DNA of 64,000 nt from Pseudomonas sp. CC6-YY-74 (GCF_002025205.1 NZ_CP019947.1:3386001-3450000), one strand, 5' to 3'; shown: positions 8,618 to 20,252, numbered from the stretch's first letter. The notes: generated by a model from the sequence alone, not told the origin. Numbers and translations: made by a program.

Positions 8618-10432
8618 TTACCCTCCTGGGCTAGCCGGCCCTGCGGGTGTATCCCTCTCCCGCTTTTGCGTAATCCCGAGCGGGCCTGGCAGCAACGTCT
8701 CCGGCACTTGGATCTGTTCGGTGTGACACACAGAAACCCCACCTTGCTCCCTGTTCAGCTCTGCTTTGATTGCACGCAACGGCTCCGACAACTGCGCGCC
8801 AATCAGGTCGCCATCGAAGCCGACATCTGAGCAGCGCTGGAGCGTACCGTCCTCCTCCCAGTGGTCAAATCCCGGCAGGGGAAAAGAAACACTACCAATC
8901 CGTGCACTGACCACAGCATTGAGTCCAGGCTGAATCCTTTCTGCCAGTCGTTGCATGACATAACGGCTTTCACAACCATAACTCACATGCACAAAAGCCT
9001 CGGGCACTCCGCCCGAAGTGAACCTGATCGCCGGCGACATGCCATACCTGTCCATACACGCCAAATCTTCCGCAGTCACACCAACCAAATGCAGCCAGCT
9101 TTGCGCTGATACGAGCGCCAGACGGACGTTGCAGCTGTGGCTATTCAGTACCAGTAATTGCGCCCAGTCCTTCGTTACTTGATCTGGATGAGAAATTTGC
9201 CCAAAGGGTTCCTCATTTGGATGGCCGTAGCTGATCGCCCATTTGCTGAACTGGCGATTAAGCTCCCACAACATTTCGATGGTCGCCTTCCAATCAGCCT
9301 GCTGGTAAGTCCGATTTATGCCCTGCCGTAACAGGGCTGCCACGCCCATTCGAGCTACCCGGCGAGCTTGAACAGCAGGCAGGATCTCTGGACTCAGCTC
9401 CTGCCCGGGTGATTGCTCTCGGTGATAACGAACTGGAGGTTCGTCATCGTGGCGCGTAATTCGCGCATCTCCGCGCGTATCAACTTTATTTCGTTGTTCA
9501 TCAGAGAGCGCATGTCGTTCAGCAGCGCTTGGTTTTCCACTGCCAGTGTCGTCATAGCCTGGAGCACTGGAAACATCGCTGCCGCCAATTCCTCGCTGGT
9601 CGCCACCTTGTCCTGTCGCATTTTGTCCAGCTTGATTGCCAACACCAACGACAGCGTCTCCGTTCGGCTCTCCAACGTCTGCTGAGCAATCTGCTCCGCC
9701 TGCTTTAGTTTGCTCATGTATCCACCACTCCAGGCCTTGTTTTTCTTGTTCTGTTGGCTGGTATCCAGCCACCGCAATCTCACGTAGCGACAGCTCGAAC
9801 CACATCCTTTTTCGAAACTCTTCTGACCCCATTACAGCCATGGTTTTTACCCCACGCTGCTTGGCTCGCTCCGCAATCGCTTCGTGAACAAGCGGATGGC
9901 CCGAACAAGCGAGATACACCTTGGGCCTCTCCACGAACGCAATACGCTTCGGCTTGTTGCGCCATACCCAATCAGTGCATTGGTCGTCGACCGGTTTGGC
10001 AATAAACCGCGCCAATACCGGCTGACCAATCGCTGGCGTTGTAATTGGCAGAACCTCTACGCCAAAACCAACGTGTAATTCACCGCCCACAGGCTCTCGC
10101 GCCAAAGCAAAAGGCTTCACCAGATGAAGATGCTGCGAAGCTGCAAAGTTGAGCTGCTTGGCGAGTGCTGGCCATGAGAACCCCTTGCCCATATCGCTGC
10201 CCTTCATTGGCAGACCCTGCCCATATTGGAAAGAGATGCCGGACACTCGACCTGTAGTCGCAACACTGGGAATAGGGGTAACACCAGCATCCAGCAAACG
10301 ATTCCAGAACGTAGGAAATGACGGTTTACCTGCAAGAGCCGCGGAAACCAGCTCCTGCAATAGCATCCGATCAGAAGGCTTACCGGTGCGGATTGCCATA
10401 TTGAGTTCATTGCTGGTTGGCGACTTCTTCAA
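8618..10432 (-). CDS. mobilisation protein with LPD7-like domain (relaxase C-terminal part)
   Basis: 604 residues. The first 150 residues resemble the portion that follows the catalytic domain in MobA/TraI relaxases. Residues about 160-260 (KRIAFVERPKVYLACSGHP through MWFELSLREIAVAGYQPT) look like the LPD7 domain found in conjugative relaxases. A low-complexity Gly/Gln/Asp linker follows, then a C-terminal 250-residue region I do not recognise. The start overlaps the relaxase gene by 26 bp, so this could be the C-terminal half of a single relaxase split by a frameshift, or a separate coupled gene. It lies on the same strand as relaxase and MobC. Confidence 0.7.
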   Translation of the reverse strand: MKKSPTSNELNMAIRTGKPSDRMLLQELVSAALAGKPSFPTFWNRLLDAGVTPIPSVATTGRVSGISFQYGQGLPMKGSDMGKGFSWPALAKQLNFAASQHLHLVKPFALAREPVGGELHVGFGVEVLPITTPAIGQPVLARFIAKPVDDQCTDWVWRNKPKRIAFVERPKVYLACSGHPLVHEAIAERAKQRGVKTMAVMGSEEFRKRMWFELSLREIAVAGYQPTEQEKQGLEWWIHEQTKAGGADCSADVGEPNGDAVVGVGNQAGQNATGQGGDQRGIGGSDVSSAPGYDDTGSGKPSAAERHALSDEQRNKVDTRGDARITRHDDEPPVRYHREQSPGQELSPEILPAVQARRVARMGVAALLRQGINRTYQQADWKATIEMLWELNRQFSKWAISYGHPNEEPFGQISHPDQVTKDWAQLLVLNSHSCNVRLALVSAQSWLHLVGVTAEDLACMDRYGMSPAIRFTSGGVPEAFVHVSYGCESRYVMQRLAERIQPGLNAVVSARIGSVSFPLPGFDHWEEDGTLQRCSDVGFDGDLIGAQLSEPLRAIKAELNREQGGVSVCHTEQIQVPETLLPGPLGITQKRERDTPAGPASPGG

Positions 10433-10979
10433 GACTGGCTCGCCCCCAGGCCGACCAACAGTTACCCTGGTACAAACCGTACTTCACTTCGAGCCGAGCC
10501 GCCGCAGACTCCCAAAGGCGGAAATCGTGGTGGGGATTCCAAATCCGGCCACCCCGTTCGACGACAGAAAATGCAATATGGACATGCAGATGCGCTTTAT
10601 CACCGTGCACGACATAAAGTACCTGCCGCTCTCCGGGTGCCACCTCGACCATGGCTTCTTTAGCCAATGCGATTGCTTGTTCTGCAGTGAGCTGATCAGC
10701 CGCATGCTCGGCATTTCCAGGGAAAAAACTCATCACCGAGTGAACGAAATAATCTTCCGGCGGCGGCTTCCCACACCGCTCTTGAGTGGTGAAATTCCAC
10801 AATGCCGCAGACCACTGCTTCGCGTAGTTGAGTGGGCTCTCCCCCGGTAACATCGGTAGCGCATTCAGGGACTCGTGCCGTAGCACGCGCTCATTGGACT
10901 TACCTTTCCGTGACAGCAGATACCTAACCAGGTTGCGCAAATGCTGCTGCGAGTGATGTTTGCGAACCTTAAAGATCAT
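10407..10979 (-). CDS. MOBP-type relaxase, catalytic domain
   Basis: 190 residues from MIFKVRKHHSQ. Motif I carries the likely nicking tyrosine in RNLVRYLLSRKG (near residue 19). Motif III is a canonical histidine triad, HGDKAHLHVHIAF (near residues 132-144), followed by WNPHHDFRLWE. These are the features of a MobA/VirD2-type relaxase that nicks oriT and carries the strand into the recipient. The start overlaps mobC by 11 bp. Relaxases usually continue into a primase or LPD7 region; here that region is the separate overlapping frame at 8618-10432, so the gene may be split. Confidence 0.85.
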   Translation of the reverse strand: MIFKVRKHHSQQHLRNLVRYLLSRKGKSNERVLRHESLNALPMLPGESPLNYAKQWSAALWNFTTQERCGKPPPEDYFVHSVMSFFPGNAEHAADQLTAEQAIALAKEAMVEVAPGERQVLYVVHGDKAHLHVHIAFSVVERGGRIWNPHHDFRLWESAAARLEVKYGLYQGNCWSAWGRASLEEVANQQ

Positions 10980-11274
10980 CTGCCAAACCTCGCAACGCAT
11001 GCAGCTCGACTGCGATTTCACGCAAGACGGAGTCGTCCACCAACATTCCAGAGTTAGCCCAGTAGGCAAGCTGGTTGAGATTGTTGCCGATACGAGACAA
11101 CTGACTGATCGACTCAGCGTCCCAGGCAGATTTCGGAGGAATAATTTCGCGATCCAGCGCTGCTCGAATGAGCCAATCGGCAACACTGAGGTGAAGATCG
11201 TTCGCTTTGACGAAGATGAGTGTCTTGTCGCCGGGAGTAATTCGGAGGCATAGCCTCGCTGTTTTTCTATCCAT
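10969..11274 (-). CDS. MobC-like relaxosome accessory protein
   Basis: 101 residues from the ATG at 11274, which has AAGGTG six bases upstream; the alternative GTG at 11283 lies inside that ribosome-binding site. SRIGNNLNQLAYWANSG (near residues 65-81) is the diagnostic MobC motif. The N-terminus (CLRITPGDKTLIFVKAND) resembles the DNA-binding ribbon of relaxosome proteins. It binds oriT to help the relaxase, and the candidate oriT lies directly upstream. Confidence 0.85.
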   Translation of the reverse strand: MDRKTARLCLRITPGDKTLIFVKANDLHLSVADWLIRAALDREIIPPKSAWDAESISQLSRIGNNLNQLAYWANSGMLVDDSVLREIAVELHALRGLADDL

Positions 11275-11283
11275 GATGAGCAC

Positions 11284-11560
11284 CTTTTTATTATTTTTAT
11301 GTCAATGCTATTGACGCTTTAAACACGCCTTTCTTTTTCAAGCGCAGCGCTGAAAAACGAGTCGCGTTGGAAGGAACGAAGTGACGTACAACGCCTTTGC
11401 TCGCAAAACCCTGCCTTGAGATAAAGTATCTCACAGAAAAAATAGCTAAAAACGTCACATGGGAAACTTGGTCGTTTTCGCAGGAAATTCGGTATTTACA
11501 CGGTAATTAACTGCTTTCTCTCCGCACAAACACGAACCACACACCCTCTTTGTACTTCCC
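11284..11560. other. candidate oriT region
   Basis: Non-coding and AT-rich, directly upstream of mobC, the usual oriT position. It contains a short dyad GAGATA-AAG-TATCTC (11418-11432) and a TTCAAGCGCAGCGCTGAA palindrome (11338-11355). No nick-site consensus of a known oriT family is recognised. Confidence 0.4.
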
Positions 11561-11680
11561 AATTCGGCCTTTCATTTCCAAATCTGGATGCATAGCCTCC
11601 CAGTTCGGCCCTGCATTTCCGATTTCGGAACGGCGCGACCAAATCCGGCCTAGCAATTCCCTTTTGGGCATAGAAAGGCC
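11561..11680. repeat. three imperfect ~40-bp tandem repeats
   Basis: Three adjacent units start at 11561, 11602 and 11641. They begin AATTCGGCC, AGTTCGGCC and AATCCGGCC, each followed after a few bases by CATTTCC or CAATTCC, and the first two then by a TCTGGA/TTCGGA block. A weaker fourth unit may begin at 11701 (AATTTGGAC). Iteron-like organisation beside a mobilisation module suggests a protein-binding array, for example a replication or transfer site. Confidence 0.55.
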
Positions 11681-11737
11681 GAACTTGCTGATGAGCAACC
11701 TAATTTGGACGGGAGATGCCGAATGGTTCCGCTACGC

Positions 11738-11971
11738 ATGATTGATGAGCCTGAACTGCTGGAGCATCTGATCAAGTCAGCCAGCCCCATAACAGGCAGT
11801 CCTGCTGCCTGCAAACGAACCTATGCGCCTAAAGCAGTTGGACGCGCAATCCAAACGAGCATTCGGTTTATTGGCCTGGTACTTGGCGCATTAGCACACT
11901 TCACATATGCAGCCCAGACCGTTAACCCTTATCCGCTTTGCCGGCCGCCGCGGCAAATTTCGCCAGCCTGA
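11738..11971 (+). CDS. small hypothetical ORF
   Basis: 77 residues from MIDEPELLEHLIKSA. No family is recognised, and the end overlaps the 3' end of the opposite-strand FAD oxidase by 50 bp. It could be a remnant at the right end of the mobilisable element. There is no clear ribosome-binding site, so this may not be a gene. Confidence 0.25.
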   Translation: MIDEPELLEHLIKSASPITGSPAACKRTYAPKAVGRAIQTSIRFIGLVLGALAHFTYAAQTVNPYPLCRPPRQISPA

Positions 11972-13313
11972 TGTCCAGCAAGCGAGGTCGTCTGCCGTGG
12001 TCTTCGGCCTGCTCCTTGCGGCGGACAGCGTTGCGCACCATCAGCGAGCCGAGGTAGCGAATCGGTTCGGGCGGAAAATAACCGAGAGGACCATTGAGCA
12101 GGGGCGAGCGAGTCCACTCGTTATCCAGGCCGAGGACCATCGAGGAGAGAATCTGTCCGCCCATGTGGCAGGGGCCAACGCCGCTTCCCGAGTAGCCAAA
12201 GCCATAGAAAATATTGCTGGCCTGTTCCAACCGACCAAAGAACGGTAAACCAGTGACCGAACGATCCGACGGGCCGTTCCAGGTTGACTCGATGCCGACC
12301 CCCTCGAAAGCCGGGAAGAAATCGCTCAGGGTCTTGCGCAGCAGACCCTCGTAGGGCGACGGCTGGTCAAATACCGGCAGCATGCGCCCGCCATAGGCGA
12401 AGGTGTTGCCGCCTTTGCCGAGCATGATTCGGCCGTCTGGGGTGTTGTGGTAGTAGTGCACAAAAATCCGCGAGTCGAGCACCGTCACGCCGCTGGTCAG
12501 GCCGATTTTCTTCAGCAGATCCGGACGTGGCTCGGTGATGATCATGTCGCTGGAAACGATCGCCACACTGCGCTCGAACTGCGGGAAGGTGCTCGCCATC
12601 CAGGCGTTGATCGCCAGTACAACGCGATCCGCCTTGATCTGCCCATGGGCCGTGGCCACGGTGGCTGGCAAACCCTCGTTGAGCTTGGTCATGGGCGTGC
12701 CTTCATACAGGCGCACGCCTAGAGCTAGGGCAACTCGTCGCAGGCCGCGTACCAGCTTGCCGGGCTGCACACTGGCCGCCGCCGGTGAGAACCAGCCTTC
12801 CAGGTGTTTATTAGAACCGGCCATGCGCTGCACGTCGGCCAGTGGACGCCTGCTGAACGAGTTGATGCCGTTGCGCTCCAACGCAGCGATAACTCCGTCG
12901 GTGGCGCCGACCTGAGCGAGATTGGTCGCGGTATAGAGTGTGCCGTCGAGGCGGTAGTCGGCATCCACCCCGTACTTCTGGCAGAAATCGCCGATGGCAT
13001 AGATGCTCTGCTCTGAGGCTTTGACCAGGCGGATGGCTTCCTCCACCCCGAACAGACGCTCCAGGGTGAAGTACTTGGCCGACCAAGACAGCGCACAGCC
13101 GCCGTTCCGGCCGCTGGCCCCGGCCCCGCAAATGTCGGCCTCGATGATGACCACATCGAGCTCGGGGTTCTGCTCCTTGAGCATGATCGCCGTCCACAAG
13201 CCGGTATAACCACCACCGACGATGCAGACATCAGCCTGGGTGTCCTGCTGCAGTGATGCACAGGGAGCAGAAGTGTCTTCTTGCAGTGCTCGGTCGAGCC
13301 AGTAGGGTCTCAT
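11922..13313 (-). CDS. FAD-dependent amine oxidase (DAO family) of the phosphonate locus
   Basis: 463 residues, DAO fold. The dinucleotide site VCIVGGGYTGLWTAIML is at residues 29-45 followed by the acidic strand end VVIIEAD, and GASGRNGG (near 65-72) is typical of the OrdL/PuuB/glycine-oxidase-like group with FAD. The C-terminal FYGFGYSGSGVGPCHMGG is the second flavin contact. Such enzymes oxidise secondary or primary amines. Recurrent FAD oxidases of this kind beside phnW/phnX are known to act on AEP derivatives such as N-methyl-AEP. Here it follows ridA by 46 bp, under its own copy of the putative LysR site. I infer that it converts an N-substituted AEP to AEP or directly to phosphonoacetaldehyde. 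Confidence 0.85.
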   Translation of the reverse strand: MRPYWLDRALQEDTSAPCASLQQDTQADVCIVGGGYTGLWTAIMLKEQNPELDVVIIEADICGAGASGRNGGCALSWSAKYFTLERLFGVEEAIRLVKASEQSIYAIGDFCQKYGVDADYRLDGTLYTATNLAQVGATDGVIAALERNGINSFSRRPLADVQRMAGSNKHLEGWFSPAAASVQPGKLVRGLRRVALALGVRLYEGTPMTKLNEGLPATVATAHGQIKADRVVLAINAWMASTFPQFERSVAIVSSDMIITEPRPDLLKKIGLTSGVTVLDSRIFVHYYHNTPDGRIMLGKGGNTFAYGGRMLPVFDQPSPYEGLLRKTLSDFFPAFEGVGIESTWNGPSDRSVTGLPFFGRLEQASNIFYGFGYSGSGVGPCHMGGQILSSMVLGLDNEWTRSPLLNGPLGYFPPEPIRYLGSLMVRNAVRRKEQAEDHGRRPRLLDIRLAKFAAAAGKADKG

Positions 13314-13359
13314 CGCGAGGCCTCCGAATGGTTAGGTTGTAAGCGTGTCGTGAGCTTGA

Positions 13360-13707
13360 TCAGCGTCCGGCAACCACGATCATTTCCACTCGCCAGTCCG
13401 GGTTGATCAGTTCGGCCAAAGTGCAGGCGCGAGTCGGCGCATGGCCTTCTGGGAAGAAGCCGTCCCAGGCCCGGTTGAGCCCTGCATAGTCAGCTCTGTC
13501 AGCCAGCAGAATGCGTACCGAGAGCACCCGGCTGAGGTTGCTGCCGACACTGAGCAGCATCGCTTCGATATTGCCGAGGATCTCGCGGGTCTGGGCTTCG
13601 ATGTCACCCTGGGTATTTGCGGAGACCTGGCCCCCGATGTACAGGGTGTTGTCGTGCAGCACCATATCGGAGCGGCGCGCAGAGGTTTCAAAGCGTTCGA
13701 TATTCAT
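13360..13707 (-). CDS. RidA-family protein of the phosphonate locus
   Basis: 115 residues, the typical single-domain YjgF/YER057c/UK114 length. The conserved arginine and the glutamate-containing end (PTRACTLAELINPDWRVEMIVVAG) are present, matching the imine/enamine deaminase group. RidA proteins hydrolyse reactive imines released by PLP or flavin enzymes. It is first in a two-gene unit with the FAD amine oxidase, so the natural substrate is the imine made by that oxidase. It is preceded at 78 bp by the motif also found upstream of phnW. Confidence 0.88.
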   Translation of the reverse strand: MNIERFETSARRSDMVLHDNTLYIGGQVSANTQGDIEAQTREILGNIEAMLLSVGSNLSRVLSVRILLADRADYAGLNRAWDGFFPEGHAPTRACTLAELINPDWRVEMIVVAGR

Positions 13708-13784
13708 GATTTCTTCCAGTGCTGTCGGGTGGCTGGCGAAGCGTGAGGCGCGCAGTTATAGAAGCAACTTGAAGCGAATAAGAA

Positions 13785-13818
13785 AAATCGATTTATCGTA
13801 TTTCATAAATAAGTTGAG
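13785..13818 (-). promoter_or_regulatory. putative LysR operator upstream of ridA
   Basis: 34 bases sharing 29 identities with 21751-21784. Both start with the palindrome AAATCGATTT, continue with AT-GTATTTC, and end with AAATAAG or AAATAAG-like sequence and AG. It begins 78 bp upstream of the ridA start, against 76 bp for the copy before phnW, in the same orientation relative to the gene. Confidence 0.7.
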
Positions 13819-14040
13819 CTTGTTTATTGCAACCTAGGCAGGTTGCCGAGCTGATGTTTCTCGGAGGGATGGAAAAAGGCTCACGGGTTTTCGCCGATGC
13901 CTCAGGTCTCGCCCGCCGAAGGCCTGGCCAGCGCAAGCGTCCCTAGCAGCCCTCGAGCTTGCACCCGCTTGGTCTCTGAGCCTGGAGCACCTGCCCGGCA
14001 ACACGCTGGGCGTCTCCACGGCTGATTAAATGAGAAATAC

Positions 14041-14070
14041 AAAAACCCGCTCGCAAGTTGCCGGGCGGGG
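14041..14070 (-). terminator. intrinsic terminator after acs
   Basis: On the minus strand CCCGC pairs with GCGGG and is followed by five T residues (14045-14041). It is located about 20 bp past the acs stop, separating the acs operon from ridA. Confidence 0.6.
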
Positions 14071-14091
14071 TCTGGTTGGCACTAATGTCGG

Positions 14092-16047
<1,956 letters not shown>

Positions 16048-16395
16048 CTTTAATACCTAGCTGGAATAATTGTTTTTGTATGCGCTGGACCAACCTGTCG
16101 TGGCGCTCAGACAACCTGGCATTGTCAGAACCGTCCCGTGCAAACCGCCGATAGCGGTGTTTGCAACGGCCAGTACGCAACAGCGAGGTCAACGCCTGAA
16201 ACGGCTGAGAGGACAACCTTGCTGAGTGGATGGCGGATGAGGTCCGCGAGGCAAAAGCGCGTACCTCATCAGCACCCCAGACGACACCGCGACCTGACAT
16301 ACTCGCGCGCCGCTTCGAGAGCGGCGCGGTTTCATGGCTGGCGGCAATCCAGAGAAGCCACTGACCCCGACGACGCCTGCCGTCGGGGCTGGCTC
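16048..16395. other. intergenic region upstream of acs
   Basis: 348 bases between aldehyde dehydrogenase and acs. No gene or copy of the 34-bp operator motif is found. A GC-rich patch, GCGCCGCTTCGAGAGCGGCGC (16310-16330), forms a perfect hairpin: GCGCCGCT pairs with AGCGGCGC. It could terminate or stabilise the upstream transcript. Confidence 0.5.
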
Positions 16396-17916
16396 TTAGA
16401 AGAAGCCCAGCGGGTTGATGTCGTAGCTGACCAGCAGGTTTTTAGTTTGCTGATAATGGTCGAGCATCATCTTGTGGGTCTCACGACCAACACCGGACTT
16501 CTTGTAGCCACCGAAGGCGGCGTGCGCCGGGTACAGGTGGTAGCAGTTGGTCCACACCCGACCTGCCTTGATCGCCCGGCCCATGCGGTAGGCACGGTTG
16601 ATGTCGCGGGTCCACAGGCCAGCGCCAAGGCCGAACTCGGTGTCGTTAGCGATGGCCAGGGCTTCGGCTTCGTCCTTGAAGGTCGTCACGCTGACCACTG
16701 GGCCGAAGATCTCTTCCTGGAATACGCGCATTTTATTGTTGCCCTTGAGCAGGGTCGGCTGGATGTAATAACCACTGGCCAGGTCGCCCTCCAAGCGCTC
16801 CACTGCGCCGCCGGTGAGCAGCTCTGCGCCTTCCTGCTGGGCGATTTCTAGGTAGCTCAAGATTTTGTCGAACTGCTGCTCAGACGCCTGGGCGCCGACC
16901 ATGGTTTCGGTGTCCAGTGGGTCGCCACGTTTGATCTGCTTGATCTTCTTCATGACCTCGGCCATGAACGCCGGGTAGATGGACTCCTGCACCAGCGCCC
17001 GCGACGGGCAGGTACACACTTCACCTTGGTTGAAGAAGGCCAGGACCAAACCTTCGGCGGCCTTTTCAATAAACTGAGGCTCGGCGCTCATGATGTCTTC
17101 GAAGAAGATGTTCGGCGATTTGCCGCCCAGCTCGACGGTGCTCGGGATGATGTTTTCGGCCGCGCATTTCAAAATGTGCGAACCAACCGGGGTGGAACCG
17201 GTGAACGCGATCTTGGCGATGCGCTTGCTGGTGGCCAGGGCTTCGCCGGCTTCGCGGCCATAACCCTGGACGATATTCAGTACGCCCGGTGGGAGCAGGT
17301 CGCCAACCAGTTCGGCGAACAAAGTAATCGACAGCGGCGTCTGCTCGGCCGGCTTGAGGATCACGCAGTTACCGGCGGCCAGGGCCGGGGCAAGTTTCCA
17401 GGCGGCCATCAGCAGTGGGAAGTTCCACGGAATGATCTGCCCAACCACGCCCAGCGGCTCGTGGAAGTGGTAAGCGGCGGTGTGCTCGTTGATTTCGGCG
17501 GCGCTGCCTTCCTGGGCGCGGATGCAACCGGCGTAATAACGGAAGTGGTCAACGGCCAGCGGCACGTCGGCGTTCAGCGTCTCGCGCACAGCCTTACCGT
17601 TGTCCCAGGTTTCAGCGACGGCCAGCAGTTCGAGGTTAGCCTCGATGCGGTCGGCAATTTTCAACAATGCCAGCGAACGATCCTGCACCGAGGTCTTGCC
17701 CCAGGCATCGGCGGCGGCGTGGGCAGCGTCCAGAGCCAGCTCGATATCTTCAGCAGTGGAGCGGGGAAATTCGCCGATCACCGAGGCATCCACCGGGCTG
17801 GTGTTGGTGAAGTACAGGCCATTGACGGGGGCGACAAACTCGCCACCGATAAAATTACCGTAGCGCGGTTTTAGGTTAATAAGTGCGCCTGGTGTACCGG
17901 GTTTGGCGTAAATCAT
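16396..17916 (-). CDS. NAD-dependent aldehyde dehydrogenase (ExaC/AldB-like acetaldehyde dehydrogenase)
   Basis: 506 residues, typical of the ExaC/AcoD group. It oxidises acetaldehyde to acetate with NAD+. The signatures are [20 protein letters not shown] and ILKPAEQTP for cofactor binding, the general base glutamate in VELGGKSPN (E262) and the nucleophile in [10 protein letters not shown] (C301). The [20 protein letters not shown]-terminus is characteristic of the group. Between phnX and acs it completes acetaldehyde removal. The gap to phnX is 122 bp. Confidence 0.92.
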   Translation of the reverse strand: MIYAKPGTPGALINLKPRYGNFIGGEFVAPVNGLYFTNTSPVDASVIGEFPRSTAEDIELALDAAHAAADAWGKTSVQDRSLALLKIADRIEANLELLAVAETWDNGKAVRETLNADVPLAVDHFRYYAGCIRAQEGSAAEINEHTAAYHFHEPLGVVGQIIPWNFPLLMAAWKLAPALAAGNCVILKPAEQTPLSITLFAELVGDLLPPGVLNIVQGYGREAGEALATSKRIAKIAFTGSTPVGSHILKCAAENIIPSTVELGGKSPNIFFEDIMSAEPQFIEKAAEGLVLAFFNQGEVCTCPSRALVQESIYPAFMAEVMKKIKQIKRGDPLDTETMVGAQASEQQFDKILSYLEIAQQEGAELLTGGAVERLEGDLASGYYIQPTLLKGNNKMRVFQEEIFGPVVSVTTFKDEAEALAIANDTEFGLGAGLWTRDINRAYRMGRAIKAGRVWTNCYHLYPAHAAFGGYKKSGVGRETHKMMLDHYQQTKNLLVSYDINPLGFF

Positions 17917-18038
17917 GGTGGACGACCTCTCGTATTAGTCGGGGGCGCTGGCCGGCCATTTTGATGGTCGCGACCGCGCTAGAGAAGATGTGCAAAACAG
18001 GCGGCGCGAGTGGCCTCTGCGGCCCCCGCGCACCTGGG

Positions 18039-18866
18039 TTAGGCGCCCTGCGGAGTTTCACCGCGCTTGAGGCGAGCGTTGATGTCTTCAAGCACTGCAG
18101 GGAGATCGTTGATGGTGTCGATCAGGTAATGCGGGCGTGAGGGCTCAAACATCTGGCCGATGCGTGCGCGCTCCTGTGCCAGTTTCTCTTCCGGCAGTGC
18201 GCGGAACTGTTCATACGTGAGGCCCAGTGCGTTACCGGAGCAGGTCAGGGCTACAGTCCACATGCCGGCGCTGCGGCCTTCAAGAATGCCCGGCCAAGTG
18301 TCGTCGACCTTGACGCAGGCGGCGACGTCGCTGATGCCCAGAGCGATCACGTTAGCCAGGGCCTGAGCTGGGTGCGGACGGCCGTTGGGTACTTCATCGG
18401 TCGCGACAACGTGGTCGGCAACATAGCCATTGCGTTCGGCCAACTGCACCACCTTCTCCATGACCACGGCCGGATAGCCAGAGCAGGAACCAACTTTCAG
18501 GCCTGTTTTGCGCAGAGCGGTGATGGTGTCCAGGGCGCCGGGAATCAGCGCCGAATGCACGGCGATCTTCTCGATCTGCAGCGGCATAAAGCGCTTGTAG
18601 AGGGCAGTCACATCTTCGTCAGTAGGCAGGCGGCCGCAGGCGGCACGATAGCGCTCGGCAATCTGCGGTTCATTGCACAGGGTACGGATATGATCCCACT
18701 TACCCATGCCCATCGGGCCGCGGGCTTCAGCCAAGCTGACCTCGACGCCGAACTCGGCGAAGGCCTCAACGAAAATCTGGGTCGGCGCGAAGGAGCCGAA
18801 GTCGACGACCGTACCGGCCCAGTCGAGGATAATGGCTTGCAGTTGGTCGGGGGTTTGATAGTTCAT
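18039..18866 (-). CDS. phnX: phosphonoacetaldehyde hydrolase
   Basis: 275 residues, HAD superfamily. It cleaves the C-P bond of phosphonoacetaldehyde to acetaldehyde and phosphate. The aspartate nucleophile is D15 in [12 protein letters not shown] and the Schiff-base lysine is K56 in MGMGKWDHI, both diagnostic of PhnX. The Mg-binding [10 protein letters not shown] is near residue 185. It is on the same strand as phnW and the transporter, and uses phosphonoacetaldehyde produced by PhnW. Confidence 0.96.
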   Translation of the reverse strand: MNYQTPDQLQAIILDWAGTVVDFGSFAPTQIFVEAFAEFGVEVSLAEARGPMGMGKWDHIRTLCNEPQIAERYRAACGRLPTDEDVTALYKRFMPLQIEKIAVHSALIPGALDTITALRKTGLKVGSCSGYPAVVMEKVVQLAERNGYVADHVVATDEVPNGRPHPAQALANVIALGISDVAACVKVDDTWPGILEGRSAGMWTVALTCSGNALGLTYEQFRALPEEKLAQERARIGQMFEPSRPHYLIDTINDLPAVLEDINARLKRGETPQGA

Positions 18867-18914
18867 GTGAGTAACTCCAATTAATTGCCGAAAGAGGGCG
18901 AGTGGTTAGTGGGT

Positions 18915-20252
18915 TCAGGCCTTGACCGGTGCGTTGCTGATGTCACGGCTGGGGATAAAGGGTTCGCTGTTTGGCTTGGCACTTGGTCGGCTGTTCCAGA
19001 ACGGCAGCATTATCAGGATGGCGACCACAGCGGAGGCGGTGAAGCAGAGGAATACCGTTTCGGTGTCGAAGTAGCCGGGCAGCAGGCCGCCGAGCACTGC
19101 GCCGATCGAGCCGCAACCGTTGACGAAGCCCGCGGCGGTGCCGGAGGTTTCCTTGCCGAAGTCGATAGCAGCGGCGCCGCTGATCATGGAGTCCGGTCCG
19201 TACAGGGTTAGGCCCATCATGAACAGCAAGGCAACCACTACCATCACGCTGCCGGTGTTCATGGCAGGTACGAAGAGCACCAGACTCACGGTCAATGCCA
19301 GCAGGCTGATTACGCAGGCGGGAAAGCGGCGGGCGCCAAACACCTTGTCTGAAATCAGGCCGATTAGGATCGGACCGGCCAGGCCGGCGAGCTCGAAGGC
19401 GGTCGGCACCACGGCGGCCGCGATTTTGCCGATCTCCGGCATACGCTCGTAAACCATCACCGGACCCCACAGCAGGATGGCGTAACGCGCCGGCTTGAGC
19501 ATGAAGTAGGCCAGGCCAAGCACCAGCACCGTGCGGTTCTTGAGGATAGTTTTCAGGCAGGAGAGGAAGCTGGGATGCGCCGGGACAGTGCCGTCGGCCA
19601 TTTCGGCCAAAGGTTCGATTGGGGGCAGGCCGACGTCCTGTGGTGTGTTGCGCTGGAAGATGAAGAACAATACGGCAACTGAGGCGACTACCACGGCGGT
19701 GGCGATAAAGGCCGCGCGCCAGTCACCATAGACCTCATAGGCCATCCAACCGGCGAAGGGCGAAGCCACGAGGCCGCCGAAGGCATAGCAGGTGCACCAC
19801 CAGCCAAGTACGCGACCGCGCTCCTCGGTGGAAAAGAAGCTGCCAATGTTTTTGCACAACCCGGACCAACCCGTGGACTGAGCCAAGCCTTGAACCACCA
19901 TCATGGTGGCGAAGATCGGCAGTGTGGCGAAGGTGCCCATGATCGCGGCAGCGGCGGCCGAGATCAGCAGACCGCCAAGTACCACGACCCGTGGACCAAA
20001 GCGGTCGGCGAGAATGCCCCAGGTGAATTGACCGATGGCGTAGGCGCCCAAGTACAGGGCGTCTAGGTTGGCCATGACGGATTTTTCCATCATGAAATCT
20101 GGGTCATCGCCGATGCCCAGCTTGGCCACTGAGAAGGCCTTACGGGTGAAGTAGAACGCGGCGTAAGCCAACCAGGTGATGGCAAATATCTGTAGTCGCC
20201 AGCGCTTAAGGCTGCCGAGGTTGAAGGGTGAGGGGCTTATCGAATGATTCAT
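18915..20252 (-). CDS. MFS transporter of the organophosphate antiporter type, probable AEP importer
   Basis: 445 residues with about 12 membrane segments. WLAYAAFYFTRKAFSVAK at the N-terminus and the GWGWW-like segment GRVLGWWCTCYAFGG place it in the OPA (GlpT/UhpT/PgtP) group of the major facilitator superfamily. These carry phosphorylated or phosphonate anions, and the position between phnW and phnX strongly suggests AEP as substrate. An AGAGGA ribosome-binding site precedes the ATG at 20252. Confidence 0.88.
   Translation of the reverse strand: MNHSISPSPFNLGSLKRWRLQIFAITWLAYAAFYFTRKAFSVAKLGIGDDPDFMMEKSVMANLDALYLGAYAIGQFTWGILADRFGPRVVVLGGLLISAAAAAIMGTFATLPIFATMMVVQGLAQSTGWSGLCKNIGSFFSTEERGRVLGWWCTCYAFGGLVASPFAGWMAYEVYGDWRAAFIATAVVVASVAVLFFIFQRNTPQDVGLPPIEPLAEMADGTVPAHPSFLSCLKTILKNRTVLVLGLAYFMLKPARYAILLWGPVMVYERMPEIGKIAAAVVPTAFELAGLAGPILIGLISDKVFGARRFPACVISLLALTVSLVLFVPAMNTGSVMVVVALLFMMGLTLYGPDSMISGAAAIDFGKETSGTAAGFVNGCGSIGAVLGGLLPGYFDTETVFLCFTASAVVAILIMLPFWNSRPSAKPNSEPFIPSRDISNAPVKA

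Noticed and set aside
11507..11698. 63-residue minus-strand frame over the tandem repeats
   Set aside because: The frame exists only because the ~40-bp units lack stops in that phase; no start signal or family resemblance.
17026..17874. 282-residue plus-strand frame inside the aldehyde dehydrogenase gene
   Set aside because: Antisense shadow caused by GC-rich codon bias; no domain and no start signals.
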